Positions 42,764 to 53,043 of a stretch of 64,000 nt of DNA are shown in pieces. Made by a program: the position numbers and the translations under genes. Source of the DNA: a bacterium (GTDB taxonomy: Bacteria; SZUA-79; Acidulodesulfobacterales; Acidulodesulfobacteraceae); NCBI GenBank assembly GCA_021798875.1, contig JAJZBN010000005.1, positions 1 to 64,000 on the forward strand, read 5' to 3'. The notes below the pieces were generated by a model that made no database searches, was not told the DNA's origin, and saw only the letters and a list, made by a program, of their open reading frames with translations. How positions within the stretch are numbered: position 1 is the stretch's first letter; each line of letters begins with the position of its first letter.

Positions 42764-44356
42764 ATGCAAAAAACTAAATATGCCCTTATTTCCGTTTACG
42801 ATAAAACAAAAATAACGGAGCTTGCGACTCATTTAGAAATTGCAGGCTATACGGTAATAGCAACCGGAAATACTTATAAATTTTTAAAATCGGCAGGAAT
42901 TACGAAATTAAAAAAAATTGAAGAAATTACCGGTTTTCCCGAAATTTTGGACGGAAGAGTAAAAACTCTGCATCCTGCCGTTTTCGGCGGCATATTATCC
43001 ATAAGAAACAACGAAAGCCACATGGACGATATGATAAAAAACGGAATAACCCCTATAGATTTTGTAATAGTAAATCTTTATCCTTTCAAAGAAATGAAAG
43101 AAAAAGATATAGCATTCGACGAAAAACTTGAATTCATAGACATAGGCGGCGTCTCGCTTTTAAGAGCCGCTGCAAAAAATTTTCAAGACGTAACGGTGGT
43201 AATTAATCCTTCATTTTATGAAGCTATAATTACTTTCCTTAAGAATAAGGAAAAAATTCCTTTGGAACTTAGAAAACTTTACGCCTATGAAACGTTCAAA
43301 CTAACCTCGGAATATGATTCGGCTATAGCCGGCTTTTTAAATCAGGATGCCGAATCGCAATCTTCCGCAGTCGATACGGATTTTTACAAAGAAAATAAAG
43401 AAGAAATTAATATAAGCATAAAAAAAATTTTTAACCTGCGATACGGCGAAAACCCGCATCAAAAAGCTGCTTTTTTTTCAAAAGACCGTTCAATGCCTTT
43501 TGAAAAACTTTCAGGCAAAGAAATATCTTATAATAATTTATTGGACATCGATTCAGCTCTCGGAATTATTAAAGATTTTGAAGGTCATAAGAAAAAAGAG
43601 TTTTTTTCCGCCATCATTAAACATACCAATCCATGCGGAGCCGCTTTAAGTTCCGTCTCCCAAAAAGACGCATTTTTAAAAGCAAGAAAAACCGACGAAG
43701 TTTCTTCTTACGGCGGTATAATAGTATTCAATAAAAAATTAGATAAAGATACCGCTGCCGAAATTAAACCTTTTTTCGTGGAAATAATACTGGCGCCGGA
43801 TTACGACGAAGAGGCATTGAATATACTAGAAACAAAAAAGAATACTATAATAATTCGTTACGACAAAAAAATTACCGATAATTTTAAAGGCTATCCGTCT
43901 CTGAGAACGGCTTCGGGGGGAATATTGGTACAAGAAACCGACGACACATCGGACGATACATCTAATTTCAAAACGGTAACAGACGTTAAAATGCCCGAAT
44001 CGGTATTAAACGACCTTTTGTTCGCATGGAAAATCGCAAAACACGTTAAGTCTAACGCTATAGTATATGCGAAGAACGGCGCTACCGCCGGCATAGGAGC
44101 AGGACAGATGTCTAGAATCGACAGCGCTATTTTTGCCCGCGAAAAGATGAAAAATACATACGGCGAAATAAAAAATTTCGTTATGGCATCAGACGGCTTT
44201 TTCCCGTTTAAAGATTCGGTAGAGTATGCCGCAGAAATAGGCGTAAACGGAATAATACAGCCGGGAGGCTCTATCAGAGACGAAGAAGTCATAGAAGCGG
44301 CAAATAAATATAATATACCAATGATTTTTACCGGCATACGGCATTTTAAACATTAA
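42764..44356 (+). CDS. purH: Bifunctional AICAR formyltransferase/IMP cyclohydrolase
   Basis: Catalyses the last two steps of IMP synthesis. The N-terminal MGS-like cyclohydrolase domain has GRVKTLHPAVFGGIL and IDIGGVSLLRAAAKN. The transformylase domain carries LRYGENPHQKAAFF, IIKHTNPCGAA and the C-terminal SDGFFPFKDSVE and IIQPGGSIRDEEVI blocks. The 530-residue length is normal. The next gene, purD, follows after 22 bases. Confidence 0.95.
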   Translation: MQKTKYALISVYDKTKITELATHLEIAGYTVIATGNTYKFLKSAGITKLKKIEEITGFPEILDGRVKTLHPAVFGGILSIRNNESHMDDMIKNGITPIDFVIVNLYPFKEMKEKDIAFDEKLEFIDIGGVSLLRAAAKNFQDVTVVINPSFYEAIITFLKNKEKIPLELRKLYAYETFKLTSEYDSAIAGFLNQDAESQSSAVDTDFYKENKEEINISIKKIFNLRYGENPHQKAAFFSKDRSMPFEKLSGKEISYNNLLDIDSALGIIKDFEGHKKKEFFSAIIKHTNPCGAALSSVSQKDAFLKARKTDEVSSYGGIIVFNKKLDKDTAAEIKPFFVEIILAPDYDEEALNILETKKNTIIIRYDKKITDNFKGYPSLRTASGGILVQETDDTSDDTSNFKTVTDVKMPESVLNDLLFAWKIAKHVKSNAIVYAKNGATAGIGAGQMSRIDSAIFAREKMKNTYGEIKNFVMASDGFFPFKDSVEYAAEIGVNGIIQPGGSIRDEEVIEAANKYNIPMIFTGIRHFKH

Positions 44357-44378
44357 ATATTAAAAAAGAAGTAAAAAA

Positions 44379-45677
44379 ATGGAAAATAATAAAATGAAAA
44401 TATTAATAATCGGTTCCGGCGGCAGGGAAAATGCAATAACCTATGCCGTTAAAAAATCAAAAATAGAAAACGAAATTTACTGCGCGCCAGGAAACGGCGG
44501 AACCGAAACATATGCCGTTAACGTTCCTATTAAACAAGATGATGTAAAAGGGCTTCTTGATTTTGCTTTAAAAAATAAAATTGATTTAACCGTAGTAGGT
44601 CCAGAAATACCTTTATCGCTTGGCATTGTCGATGAATTTACGGCGGCAGGACTTAAAATATTCGGACCGGATAAAAAAGCGGCGCTTTTAGAATCGTCGA
44701 AAAAATTTTCTAAAGATTTTCTTAAAAAATATAATATTAAAACCGCCGGATACAAATCTTTCGACGATTTAATCGAAGCCGAAAATTACGTTAAAAATAA
44801 TTCGCATCCCTTAGTGATAAAAGCAAGCGGACTTGCCGCAGGAAAAGGCGTCTTCATTTCAAAAGACGTCGAGGAATCCAAAACAATACTGAAATCTATA
44901 TTTATAGACAAAATATTCGGCAAAAGCGGAGAGACGGTCGTTATAGAAGATTATTTAGAAGGATTTGAACTTTCCTATATGATAGTAACGGACGGAATAT
45001 CTTATAAACCGTTAATTACGAGCATGGATTACAAAAAAATCGGAGAGGGAGATGCAGGAGAAAATACCGGCGGCATGGGCGCCGTTACGCCGAACCCGTA
45101 TGTTTCCGAAAACTTAGTTAATAAAATAAACAAAAACATTATAGAACCGACGCTGGAAGGATTACAAAAAGAAGGGATAAAATATAAAGGGATACTTTAC
45201 GCCGGACTTATGATAAAGGGCGATGATATTTACGTTCTGGAATTTAACGTAAGATTCGGAGATCCAGAGACTCAGGCCGTACTTATAAGGCTTGAATCGG
45301 ATATAATAAAACTGTTTTTGAGCGTTATAAACGAAAATTTAAAAAATTATAAATTGATTTTCGACGATAATAAATCCATATGCCTCGTTCTTGCTTCAGG
45401 CGGATACCCTAAAGATTATAAAACCGGATACGAAATAATTTTCGATAAAAGTCTTCATGATACAGGACTTATCGATAAAAACGGCGTAGAATACTATATT
45501 TTTCACGCCGGAACAAAAAAAACCGCAGAAAAATACTTAACAGACGGCGGCAGAGTTTTAAACGTCTGCGCAAAAGGGAAAGGAAAAGATATAATACATG
45601 CGGTTTACGATATTGCGGAAAATATAGTTTTTAAAGATAAATATTACAGAAAAGATATAGGAAAAATTTTAAATTAA
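44379..45677 (+). CDS. purD: Phosphoribosylamine-glycine ligase
   Basis: Second step of purine synthesis. ATP-grasp enzyme of 432 residues with KILIIGSGGRENAI at the start, KASGLAAGKGVF in the ATP-binding region, MGAVTPNP and the metal-binding LEFNVRFGDPETQ. A second ATG (44394) is possible but the first follows an AAGAAG-type ribosome site. Together with purH and the later purE it forms a partial purine cluster. Confidence 0.95.
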   Translation: MENNKMKILIIGSGGRENAITYAVKKSKIENEIYCAPGNGGTETYAVNVPIKQDDVKGLLDFALKNKIDLTVVGPEIPLSLGIVDEFTAAGLKIFGPDKKAALLESSKKFSKDFLKKYNIKTAGYKSFDDLIEAENYVKNNSHPLVIKASGLAAGKGVFISKDVEESKTILKSIFIDKIFGKSGETVVIEDYLEGFELSYMIVTDGISYKPLITSMDYKKIGEGDAGENTGGMGAVTPNPYVSENLVNKINKNIIEPTLEGLQKEGIKYKGILYAGLMIKGDDIYVLEFNVRFGDPETQAVLIRLESDIIKLFLSVINENLKNYKLIFDDNKSICLVLASGGYPKDYKTGYEIIFDKSLHDTGLIDKNGVEYYIFHAGTKKTAEKYLTDGGRVLNVCAKGKGKDIIHAVYDIAENIVFKDKYYRKDIGKILN

Positions 45678-45719
45678 TTTTTTAAGCGATAATCACCAAA
45701 TAATCAATCAGTATAATTT

Positions 45720-46217
45720 ATGCCTTTAATTAAATTCAAACCTCAAGTGCTGTTTAATCTTTTAATAAGTATTTTAACCGGCGTTTTTGCGCAGTTATCC
45801 ATGAAATACGGAATGATAAAAATTAAAGGTTCTATAGGTTCGGCAAGAAGTTTAGTAGGAAAAAATTCTGCATCGATATCGCAAGCACATCCTTTAAAAT
45901 ATAAAAAATATGCATTAATATTTAAAGCGGTAAAGATACTTGCTGTTATTTTTATGAACAAGTTTGTTATATTAGGAATAATTCTTTATTTAATTTCCAT
46001 GTTTTTCTGGATAAAAACGCTTTCTAAAATCGACCTTTCGGTTGCATACCCTTTCGTCAGTATCGGCGTCGTATTGACGGTAATACTTGCCGCCGTTACG
46101 CTTGGCGAGCCTGTTCCTTTGATGAGATGGGTAGGGATTTTTATAACTCTTTTCGGCGTTTACGTAATAGTTTCATCCCACGAAGACGGCGAAAACAATA
46201 AAAACGGAGAAAAATAA
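45720..46217 (+). CDS. EamA/SMR-like small membrane transporter
   Basis: A 165-residue protein with about four hydrophobic segments. The second half (FWIKTLSKIDLSVAYPFVSIGVVLTVILAAVTLGEPVPLMRWVGIFITLFGVYVIV) is typical of the EamA/SMR group, as in ArnE-type flippase subunits. The loop between the first and second segments is longer than usual (~45 residues). Substrate unknown. Flanked by purD and a YrdC-type gene on the same strand. Confidence 0.7.
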   Translation: MPLIKFKPQVLFNLLISILTGVFAQLSMKYGMIKIKGSIGSARSLVGKNSASISQAHPLKYKKYALIFKAVKILAVIFMNKFVILGIILYLISMFFWIKTLSKIDLSVAYPFVSIGVVLTVILAAVTLGEPVPLMRWVGIFITLFGVYVIVSSHEDGENNKNGEK

Positions 46218-46296
46218 TTAGAAACAGACAAAGCCGTAAATTTTTAAATAAAGTATATATTAAATATTATAAAATATAAGGTATAAATTATAAGTT

Positions 46297-46962
46297 ATGG
46301 TAAGAATTTATGAATTCGACGCATTAACCGATAAAGACTATGATTTAATTAAAGAGCATCTTGAAAATTCCGGCATAATAATATATCCAACCGAAACATC
46401 TTACGCAATAGGCGGAAATGCTTTGAACGACAATGCGGTAAAAAAAATATACGCTTTTAAAGGCCGGAATTTTAAAAAGCCGCTTCCAATATTGGTTAAA
46501 GATTTAAAAATGCTTGTAGATATAGCAGATTTAAAGAGACCTGAAGAAAATTTAATATCAAAATTTTGGCCGGGGCCTCTTACGATTATCTTTAAATTAA
46601 AGAAAAAGATATTTTCAAAGAATTATTTATTTACCGGTGGTTTAGACTCGGTAGCCGCAAGAATTTCGCCGCATCCTTTTGCAGAAAGAATTTTCGAGAA
46701 AATCGATTTCCCTTTAATTTCTACAAGTGCAAATTCATCCGGTAAAGACAGTTTTGCGGATTTTAACGAACTAAATAAAATATTTTTATCCGTTATTCCG
46801 GATAAAGATGACGAAAATATTTTAGCGGTAAATGCCGGAGAGCTTGCAGGCGGTTCTTCTACGATAATAAGATTAGTTAAAAACGGTAAAAATATAGAAG
46901 TCGTCAGGGAAGGAGAAAACAATATCAAAAAAAGGCTTATGTGCTCGATTAAAAATAATTAA
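46297..46962 (+). CDS. Threonylcarbamoyl-AMP synthase (Sua5/YrdC/YciO)
   Basis: Residues ~15-190 form the YrdC domain: [44 protein letters not shown] and ISTSANSSG. This family makes the threonylcarbamoyl-AMP used to build t6A37 in tRNA; YciO paralogs share the fold and may act differently. At 221 residues it lacks the extra Sua5 C-terminal domain. Located directly before mtnP. Confidence 0.85.
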   Translation: MVRIYEFDALTDKDYDLIKEHLENSGIIIYPTETSYAIGGNALNDNAVKKIYAFKGRNFKKPLPILVKDLKMLVDIADLKRPEENLISKFWPGPLTIIFKLKKKIFSKNYLFTGGLDSVAARISPHPFAERIFEKIDFPLISTSANSSGKDSFADFNELNKIFLSVIPDKDDENILAVNAGELAGGSSTIIRLVKNGKNIEVVREGENNIKKRLMCSIKNN

Positions 46963-46993
46963 ACCAAATAATAAAATAAAAGAGGTAAAAAAT

Positions 46994-47887
46994 ATGAAAA
47001 ACGGTGAAAATTTAGAAAACAAAACGGATATTCTTGGAATAATAGGCGGAAGCGGATTATACCAAATGGAAGGACTGACTAACGTCAGAGAAGAATCGGT
47101 AGATACGCCTTTCGGAAGTCCTTCGGACAAGCTGGTATTCGGAGAAATAAACGGTAAAAAATTAGTTTTTTTGCCGAGACACGGAAAGGGACACAGAATT
47201 CTGCCCTCGGAAATAAATTACGCAGCTAACATATATGCATTGAAAGTTTCCGGCGTGAAAAAAGTTATTTCCGTCAGCGCCGTAGGAAGCCTTAAAAAAG
47301 ATATAAAACCTGGGGATATGGTTATAGTAGATCAATTTTTCGATTTTACCAAAAATAGAAAAAGCACTTTTTTCGGCGAGGGCATAGTAGCGCATGTTTC
47401 TATGGCGGAACCGGTCTGCCCGTACCTGCGCAAAATATTGATAGAATCCTGCAAAAATCTTAATGTCGCCTGCCATGAAGGAGGCTCTTATATATGCATC
47501 GAAGGACCTCAATTTTCAACGAAAGTCGAGTCCTTTTTTTATAAAAATAACGGTTTCGACGTCATCGGCATGACTAACGCCACTGAAGCCAAGTTTGCCA
47601 AAGAAGCCGAGTTATGTTACGCTACGATAGCTATGGCTACCGATTACGACTGCTGGCACGAAGAAGAAGAAAACGTCACCGCCGATATGATTATCAAAAT
47701 TCTTATCGAAAATGCGGAAAAAGCCAAGAAAATTATTAAAGAATCGGTATCTAAAATAGACTTTAATAAAAGCGGTTTATGTTCATGCGATTCATCGCTG
47801 CGCCAAGCCGTCGTAACGGCAAAAAAAGACGTACCCGACGAAACTTTAAAAAAATTGTCTATATTTAATTTATACGATAATAATTAA
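46994..47887 (+). CDS. mtnP: S-methyl-5'-thioadenosine phosphorylase
   Basis: Splits methylthioadenosine into adenine and methylthioribose-1-phosphate, feeding purine salvage and methionine recycling. It has the purine nucleoside phosphorylase fold with [57 protein letters not shown] and [10 protein letters not shown]; the last two blocks favour MTAP over inosine phosphorylase. AGAGGT precedes the ATG. 297 residues. Confidence 0.88.
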   Translation: MKNGENLENKTDILGIIGGSGLYQMEGLTNVREESVDTPFGSPSDKLVFGEINGKKLVFLPRHGKGHRILPSEINYAANIYALKVSGVKKVISVSAVGSLKKDIKPGDMVIVDQFFDFTKNRKSTFFGEGIVAHVSMAEPVCPYLRKILIESCKNLNVACHEGGSYICIEGPQFSTKVESFFYKNNGFDVIGMTNATEAKFAKEAELCYATIAMATDYDCWHEEEENVTADMIIKILIENAEKAKKIIKESVSKIDFNKSGLCSCDSSLRQAVVTAKKDVPDETLKKLSIFNLYDNN

Positions 47888-47915
47888 AAACAAAAATAAA
47901 AGGGGGGGTAACTTT

Positions 47916-48407
47916 ATGGATGTTTTGATTTTAACCGGTTCTAAAAACGATATAGACGACGTAGAAAACGCCGCTCAGACTCTTAAAAAATTTGGAATTT
48001 CTTACGAACTGCATGTATCGTCGGCGCACAGAACTTTAAAAAGAACCATGGAGCTTGTAGAATCCGCTGAAAAAAAAGGCGCAAAGATTATAATAGCGGC
48101 AGCGGGAATGAGCGCACATCTGCCGGGCGTCGTAGCGGCAATGACTATTCTTCCCGTAATAGGCGTTCCTCTTGACGCCTCATCCCTCAACGGGTTAGAC
48201 AGTCTTATGTCCATAGTCCAGATGCCTGGCGGAATACCCGTTGCAACTACTGCAATAGGCAAAAGCGGATGTGTCAATGCCGCCCTTTTAGCGGCATCTA
48301 TTCTTGCCTTATCGGATAAATCTCTGTCGGAAAAATTAAAACAGTACAGAAAAGATATGGCAGACTCGGTAATTAAAGCCGATGAAGAGATTAATTACGG
48401 CAAATAA
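47916..48407 (+). CDS. purE: N5-carboxyaminoimidazole ribonucleotide mutase
   Basis: Purine pathway enzyme of 163 residues. The start VLILTGSKNDIDDV corresponds to the usual GSxSD motif, SSAHRT binds the substrate phosphate, and AAAGMSAHLPGVVAA and VPLDASSLNGLDSLMSIVQMPGGIPVAT are diagnostic of class I PurE. A run of seven G residues 8 bases before the ATG provides the ribosome site. No purK is seen in the window. Confidence 0.95.
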   Translation: MDVLILTGSKNDIDDVENAAQTLKKFGISYELHVSSAHRTLKRTMELVESAEKKGAKIIIAAAGMSAHLPGVVAAMTILPVIGVPLDASSLNGLDSLMSIVQMPGGIPVATTAIGKSGCVNAALLAASILALSDKSLSEKLKQYRKDMADSVIKADEEINYGK

Positions 48408-48550
48408 CAAATAATTAGTTATAAAATATTATATACGGTCTTAGCCATAAATATCTCCTTATTTCAATTTATATTTTAATACAAATATATTATAATATAA
48501 TATTGAATATTTAATTTTTTCATTTCTATATAAATTCAAGCTATAATAAT

Positions 48551-50404
48551 ATGACAAAAATTAAAGATAAGCCTAAATCAGACCGTCCAAGAGAAAAGTT
48601 TATAAAAAATGGACCAGAAACGCTTTCTAAATCCGATCTTTTAGCAATAATGATAGGAAACGGAATAAAAGGCAAGAATGTACAAGAACTATCATCTAAT
48701 ATTATTAAAAAATTCGGCGGCAAATTTCTTGACGTTACCGTAGAAGAATTAACGGCGATAAACGGAATAGGAACGGCAAAAGCATTACAAATAGTTTCCG
48801 CAATATCATTATTTAAAAGATTATACGATGAAGTAAGACAAAAAGATATCGTTATACAAGATTATAAAAATGTCTTATCTTTAACTTACGATTTGCGGGA
48901 TAAAAAAAAAGAATACTTAGTTTGTTTATATATTAACGCTAGAAATGCACTGATAAAAAAAGAGGTTATAAGTATAGGAACTCTGGATAAAAGTTTGATT
49001 CATCCCAGAGAAGTTTTCAACCCCGGAATTAATTTAAACGCTTCTTCCATAATAGTAGTTCATAATCACCCGTCTGGAAATCCCGAACCAAGCGCAGAAG
49101 ACGAAAAAGTAATGGAAAGATTAATAAAAGCGGGAGAATTAATAGGAATTCCGATACTTGATTTTATAATTATAGGAGATAAAGATTGTTATAGTTTTCA
49201 TAAAAAGATAAAGGATTGCGAAAGCAATAATACATATGGGGGCTATGTAGCGGACGGCGAACAGTTAAATTTATTCGACATATTCGAAAATCAAAAAAAA
49301 TATTCTTCAATAAATACCGATAGTGTAAATAAAGATAAAGGCTATAACAATTTACATAGAAAAATAGGTTTTGCAAATATATTGACAAAATCTAATAACT
49401 CATCTGCTTATTTTCGTTTACATAATAGAAGATACCTCGGCAATAAATATAAATTATTGGGGTTTATCGAAGATATTATTTCCGAAAAATGCGGAATTAT
49501 AGAATCGTTTTGCGATATTTTTGCCGGCACCGGAGTTGTAGGTGAAAGATTTAACAGTCATGAAATTCAAATAATTTCCAACGATATTCTTTTCAGCAAT
49601 TATATATGCCTAAAAGCTTTTTTAGGCATGAATACGATTAAAACCGATCTTTACGAAAAAATAGATTACTTAAATAATTTAAATGCCGAAGATGATAATT
49701 ATTTTTCTTTGAATTTTGGCAACACATATTTTTCATTGGCAAACGCAAGAAAAATAGGCATGATTCGTGAAGAAATAGATAAAATAGCATTTAACGAAGA
49801 CGAAAAAAATATACTGCTCTGCTCTTTAATATATGCGACGGACAAAGTCGCCAATACGGTAGGCCATTATGACGCATTTCGTAAAAATATGGATACGATG
49901 CAATCGTTAAAACTTTTAACGCCTTATATAAACTTTTCAAACAACGACAATAATGTAATATACAAAAGCGACGCAAATATTTTAATTAGAAATATCTCTT
50001 GCGACGTACTTTATATAGACCCTCCATATAACTCCAGACAATATTCGGATGCCTATCATCTTTTAGAAAATTTAGCCGAATGGAAAAAACCAAAAGTTGA
50101 AGGTGTTGCAAAAAAAATGGATAGGTCGCACATAAAAAGCCTATACTGTCTGAAAAATGCAGGACTTGCTTTTGAAGACCTCATTATAAACGCAGATTGC
50201 AAACATATACTTGTATCCTACAACAATACCAAAGAATCAAAAGACGAACGCTCTAACGCAAGGATAAGCGACGATAAAATTATACAAACGTTAGAAAACA
50301 AAGGCAGCGTAGAAATTTTTGAAAAAAAATTCAAAGCTTTTAGTACAGGTAAAAGTTTTGATACGGGAAACATTGAACGAATTTTTTATTGCAAAGTGAA
50401 ATAA
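48551..50404 (+). CDS. RadC (MPN domain) fused to D12-class adenine methylase
   Basis: One uninterrupted 617-residue frame joins two families. Residues 1-224 are a complete RadC: helix-hairpin-helix ELTAINGIGTAKALQ (~66-80), then the MPN metalloprotease-like site HNHPSG (171-176) with Asp184. After a ~60-residue linker, residues ~287-617 are a D12-type N6-adenine methylase with RYLGNKYKLL (294-303), the AdoMet motif FAGTGVVGERF (324-334) and catalytic DPPYNSRQY (490-498). It is followed 16 bases later by an AlwI-like endonuclease. The methylase half is presumably one of two needed to protect an asymmetric site; the RadC half is unexplained. Confidence 0.88.
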   Translation: MTKIKDKPKSDRPREKFIKNGPETLSKSDLLAIMIGNGIKGKNVQELSSNIIKKFGGKFLDVTVEELTAINGIGTAKALQIVSAISLFKRLYDEVRQKDIVIQDYKNVLSLTYDLRDKKKEYLVCLYINARNALIKKEVISIGTLDKSLIHPREVFNPGINLNASSIIVVHNHPSGNPEPSAEDEKVMERLIKAGELIGIPILDFIIIGDKDCYSFHKKIKDCESNNTYGGYVADGEQLNLFDIFENQKKYSSINTDSVNKDKGYNNLHRKIGFANILTKSNNSSAYFRLHNRRYLGNKYKLLGFIEDIISEKCGIIESFCDIFAGTGVVGERFNSHEIQIISNDILFSNYICLKAFLGMNTIKTDLYEKIDYLNNLNAEDDNYFSLNFGNTYFSLANARKIGMIREEIDKIAFNEDEKNILLCSLIYATDKVANTVGHYDAFRKNMDTMQSLKLLTPYINFSNNDNNVIYKSDANILIRNISCDVLYIDPPYNSRQYSDAYHLLENLAEWKKPKVEGVAKKMDRSHIKSLYCLKNAGLAFEDLIINADCKHILVSYNNTKESKDERSNARISDDKIIQTLENKGSVEIFEKKFKAFSTGKSFDTGNIERIFYCKVK

Positions 50405-50420
50405 AAATATAAATAAATTT

Positions 50421-52235
50421 ATGAAAAAACCTTGGTCTATCAGCACTACTTTAAGAAATCCCGAAAGATTAAGAGACTTTTTGAAAGTCTTAAAACAACT
50501 TGAAAATAATGAATGGAATAAGGAAAATCAAAAAAAATACCAAATACTCCTAATTAAAGAAAGATTGTACGGTTACGGAAATAATCAGTTCTATAATGGA
50601 CTATCTCAAGACAATATCGATTTAATCGACAACCATCAAAAAGATATTTCATTCTATAAGGCAGAAGAAATATTCGAATCCAAAAAGTATAAAGACTCTC
50701 CAATGAGAGGCAGACAATCTATAAACCCGCTAAAAAAATTCGGATTCGTAATAATAAAAAATGGAAAAATCATTATCACCGATTTAGGGAAACTTTTTTT
50801 AAATGAAAAATTCGACATCGGGGAAATATTTTTTAAAAGTTTTTTAAAATGGCAAATACCTAATCCCGACAGTAATGACTACAGCTATGAAGAAGGATAC
50901 GATATAAAACCTTTCATAGGAGTTTTGCATCTTATCCGCCGTGTTAATGAGAAATATGCAGCGATAGGAAAAATAGAAAAAGGTATCAGCAGGAGCGAAT
51001 TTTCTTTATTCTGCCCTACATTGATTAATTATAAAGATATAGATTTATATGCCGAAAAAATCATTACTCTAAGAAAAAAGACCGAGGGAAAAAATAATAG
51101 GGAAAAAATAAATATTTTTAATAAATATAGTATAGGATTTGCCTCTGAATTTTTAGGAACTTCCGAAAATCAAGAAGTAAAAAAATTGTTAAATAATCTT
51201 AACGATTACGGAGACAATGCAATAAGGTATTTTCGCCTTACGCGTTTTATTTATATCAGAGGCGGAGGATATTATATCGATTTGGAACCGAGAAGATCTA
51301 TTGAAATAAATAAATTGTTAGATTTATATAACGGCAAGTCTCAAAATTTTAAATCAAAAGAATATTATAATGACTATATCTCCGATAATTCCAAACCGGA
51401 ATTGCCATGGGAAACTATAAAAGAACTTTCCGAAATATCAAATAAATTATTAGAAGAAACAATACTGCTTGAAAAAAAATTAAAATTATCTCGAAAATCA
51501 TTTCCTGATTTAAAAAAATTTGATAAAGAAAACATTAAAAAACTTATCGACGATTTAAGGGTTTATCGAAGAGAACTTCAAGAAAAAGAAAATTATCTAA
51601 AATCACAGGAAGTCGAACAAATTAAAAAATATATTGAAGAATTAAAAAACATAAACAAGCTCGATAATAAGTCTATTTTACTTGAAAAACTCATTTCCCT
51701 CGGACTAAACGCTTTAAATGACGCAATAGAAATAAAACCGAACTATCCGGTAGGAGACGATAATGAACCGACCTTTACCGCACCCGGAAATATGCCTGAT
51801 ATTGAATGTTTTTACGGACAACATAACGCAATATGCGAGGTTACGATGTTAACCGGACGTAATCAATGGTATTACGAAGGACAGCCTGTGATGAGGCATC
51901 TGCGGGATTTTGAAAATAAACATAATGATAAAAACACTTTTTGTTTATTTATTGCCCCAAAAATACATCGTGATACGATTAATACTTTCTGGATGGCAAT
52001 AAAATATGAATATGAAGGTAAAAAACAAAGAATTATCCCTCTATCCATAGATAATTTTATAGAACTTTTAAAAATACTAATAGAAATTAAGCAAAACGGA
52101 AATTTTTTGAAACACGATGAACTCTTTCGTTTATATAACAATGTCTTGGAAAAATCAGAAACTATGCCTAATTCTGATCAATGGCTGAAAGATATTCCGA
52201 AAATAATTGCTTCTTGGAAAAAAACCTTAACTTAA
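50421..52235 (+). CDS. AlwI-family type IIS restriction endonuclease
   Basis: The 604-residue protein opens with KPWSISTTLRNPERLRDFLKVLK, as in AlwI-type enzymes, which recognise GGATC or related sites. The nuclease centre is near residues 450-500: PDIECFYGQHNAICEVTMLTGRNQWYYEGQPVMRHL has the PD...E-x-T arrangement of a PD-(D/E)XK fold and the typical GRNQW...E...RHL continuation. It sits between two methylase genes with gaps of 16 and 11 bases, so all three form one restriction-modification operon. Target site is inferred from the family, not seen. Confidence 0.85.
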   Translation: MKKPWSISTTLRNPERLRDFLKVLKQLENNEWNKENQKKYQILLIKERLYGYGNNQFYNGLSQDNIDLIDNHQKDISFYKAEEIFESKKYKDSPMRGRQSINPLKKFGFVIIKNGKIIITDLGKLFLNEKFDIGEIFFKSFLKWQIPNPDSNDYSYEEGYDIKPFIGVLHLIRRVNEKYAAIGKIEKGISRSEFSLFCPTLINYKDIDLYAEKIITLRKKTEGKNNREKINIFNKYSIGFASEFLGTSENQEVKKLLNNLNDYGDNAIRYFRLTRFIYIRGGGYYIDLEPRRSIEINKLLDLYNGKSQNFKSKEYYNDYISDNSKPELPWETIKELSEISNKLLEETILLEKKLKLSRKSFPDLKKFDKENIKKLIDDLRVYRRELQEKENYLKSQEVEQIKKYIEELKNINKLDNKSILLEKLISLGLNALNDAIEIKPNYPVGDDNEPTFTAPGNMPDIECFYGQHNAICEVTMLTGRNQWYYEGQPVMRHLRDFENKHNDKNTFCLFIAPKIHRDTINTFWMAIKYEYEGKKQRIIPLSIDNFIELLKILIEIKQNGNFLKHDELFRLYNNVLEKSETMPNSDQWLKDIPKIIASWKKTLT

Positions 52236-52246
52236 CTTAGAAATTT

Positions 52247-53023
52247 ATGAAACTTAATATAATTTACAACGGCGACTGTATAGAAATATTAAACAGCGTA
52301 ATAGAAAAAAATTCAATAGACCTTATTTTTGCCGATCCCCCCTATAATTTGTCAGGTAATGCTCTAAAATGGGTTGGCAATAAAACAGGCGGCGACTGGA
52401 ATATGGTTAATGAAAATTGGGATAAGATTCCGGATGCCGAGTATTTAAAATTTACCAAAAACTGGATTGAAAGTTGTTATAATGTTTTAAAAAAATCGGG
52501 CTCAATTTGGATTGCTTCAAGTTATCACAATATAGCAGAAATTATAATGACTTTAAAACGGCTTAATTTTAAAATTAACAATATTATTACTTGGTATAAA
52601 ACAAATGCTATGCCTAATATGACAAAAAGAGTATTCACTCATTCGACCGAATTTATAGTCTGGGCAGTTAAGGGCTCAGGTTGGACTTTTAATTACGAGA
52701 CGGCAAAAGAAATAAATCCCGAAAAACAAAAAAACGGAGAAATAAAACAGATGCGGGATTTATGGGAAATGCCGCTTGTTCAGGGCAAGGAACGCATTAA
52801 GGGCGAAGGCGGAAAGGCTTTACATCCTACTCAAAAACCGGAAGAAATGTTAAAAAGAATTATTCTTATTTGCTCTAAAGAAGGAGATATAGTTTTAGAC
52901 CCTTTTTTGGGAAGCGGAACTACAGCAGTTATTGGACAAAGGTTCGGCAGGAAATGGATTGGAATAGAAAAAGAAAAAAAATACGTCGAAATTGCAGAAA
53001 AGCGGCTATGTATTAAAAAATAA
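52247..53023 (+). CDS. Beta-class DNA methyltransferase of the AlwI-like system
   Basis: A 258-residue enzyme with the catalytic motif FADPPYNLSGN near residue 30 and the AdoMet motif VLDPFLGSGTTAV near residue 225, the order of the beta class. HPTQKPEEM is the usual motif before it. The Asp-Pro-Pro-Tyr motif marks N6-adenine or N4-cytosine methylation; a GATC-related N6-adenine target is likely from the DpnA-like central part. It would protect the second strand of the asymmetric site while the RadC-fused methylase protects the first. Confidence 0.88.
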   Translation: MKLNIIYNGDCIEILNSVIEKNSIDLIFADPPYNLSGNALKWVGNKTGGDWNMVNENWDKIPDAEYLKFTKNWIESCYNVLKKSGSIWIASSYHNIAEIIMTLKRLNFKINNIITWYKTNAMPNMTKRVFTHSTEFIVWAVKGSGWTFNYETAKEINPEKQKNGEIKQMRDLWEMPLVQGKERIKGEGGKALHPTQKPEEMLKRIILICSKEGDIVLDPFLGSGTTAVIGQRFGRKWIGIEKEKKYVEIAEKRLCIKK

Positions 53024-53043
53024 AATTTAAAAGGGGCTATTAA

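Noticed and set aside
48542-48547. TATAAT directly before the radC-methylase ATG
   Set aside because: Only three bases separate it from the ATG, so transcription from it would start inside the gene; it is more likely chance in AT-rich DNA.
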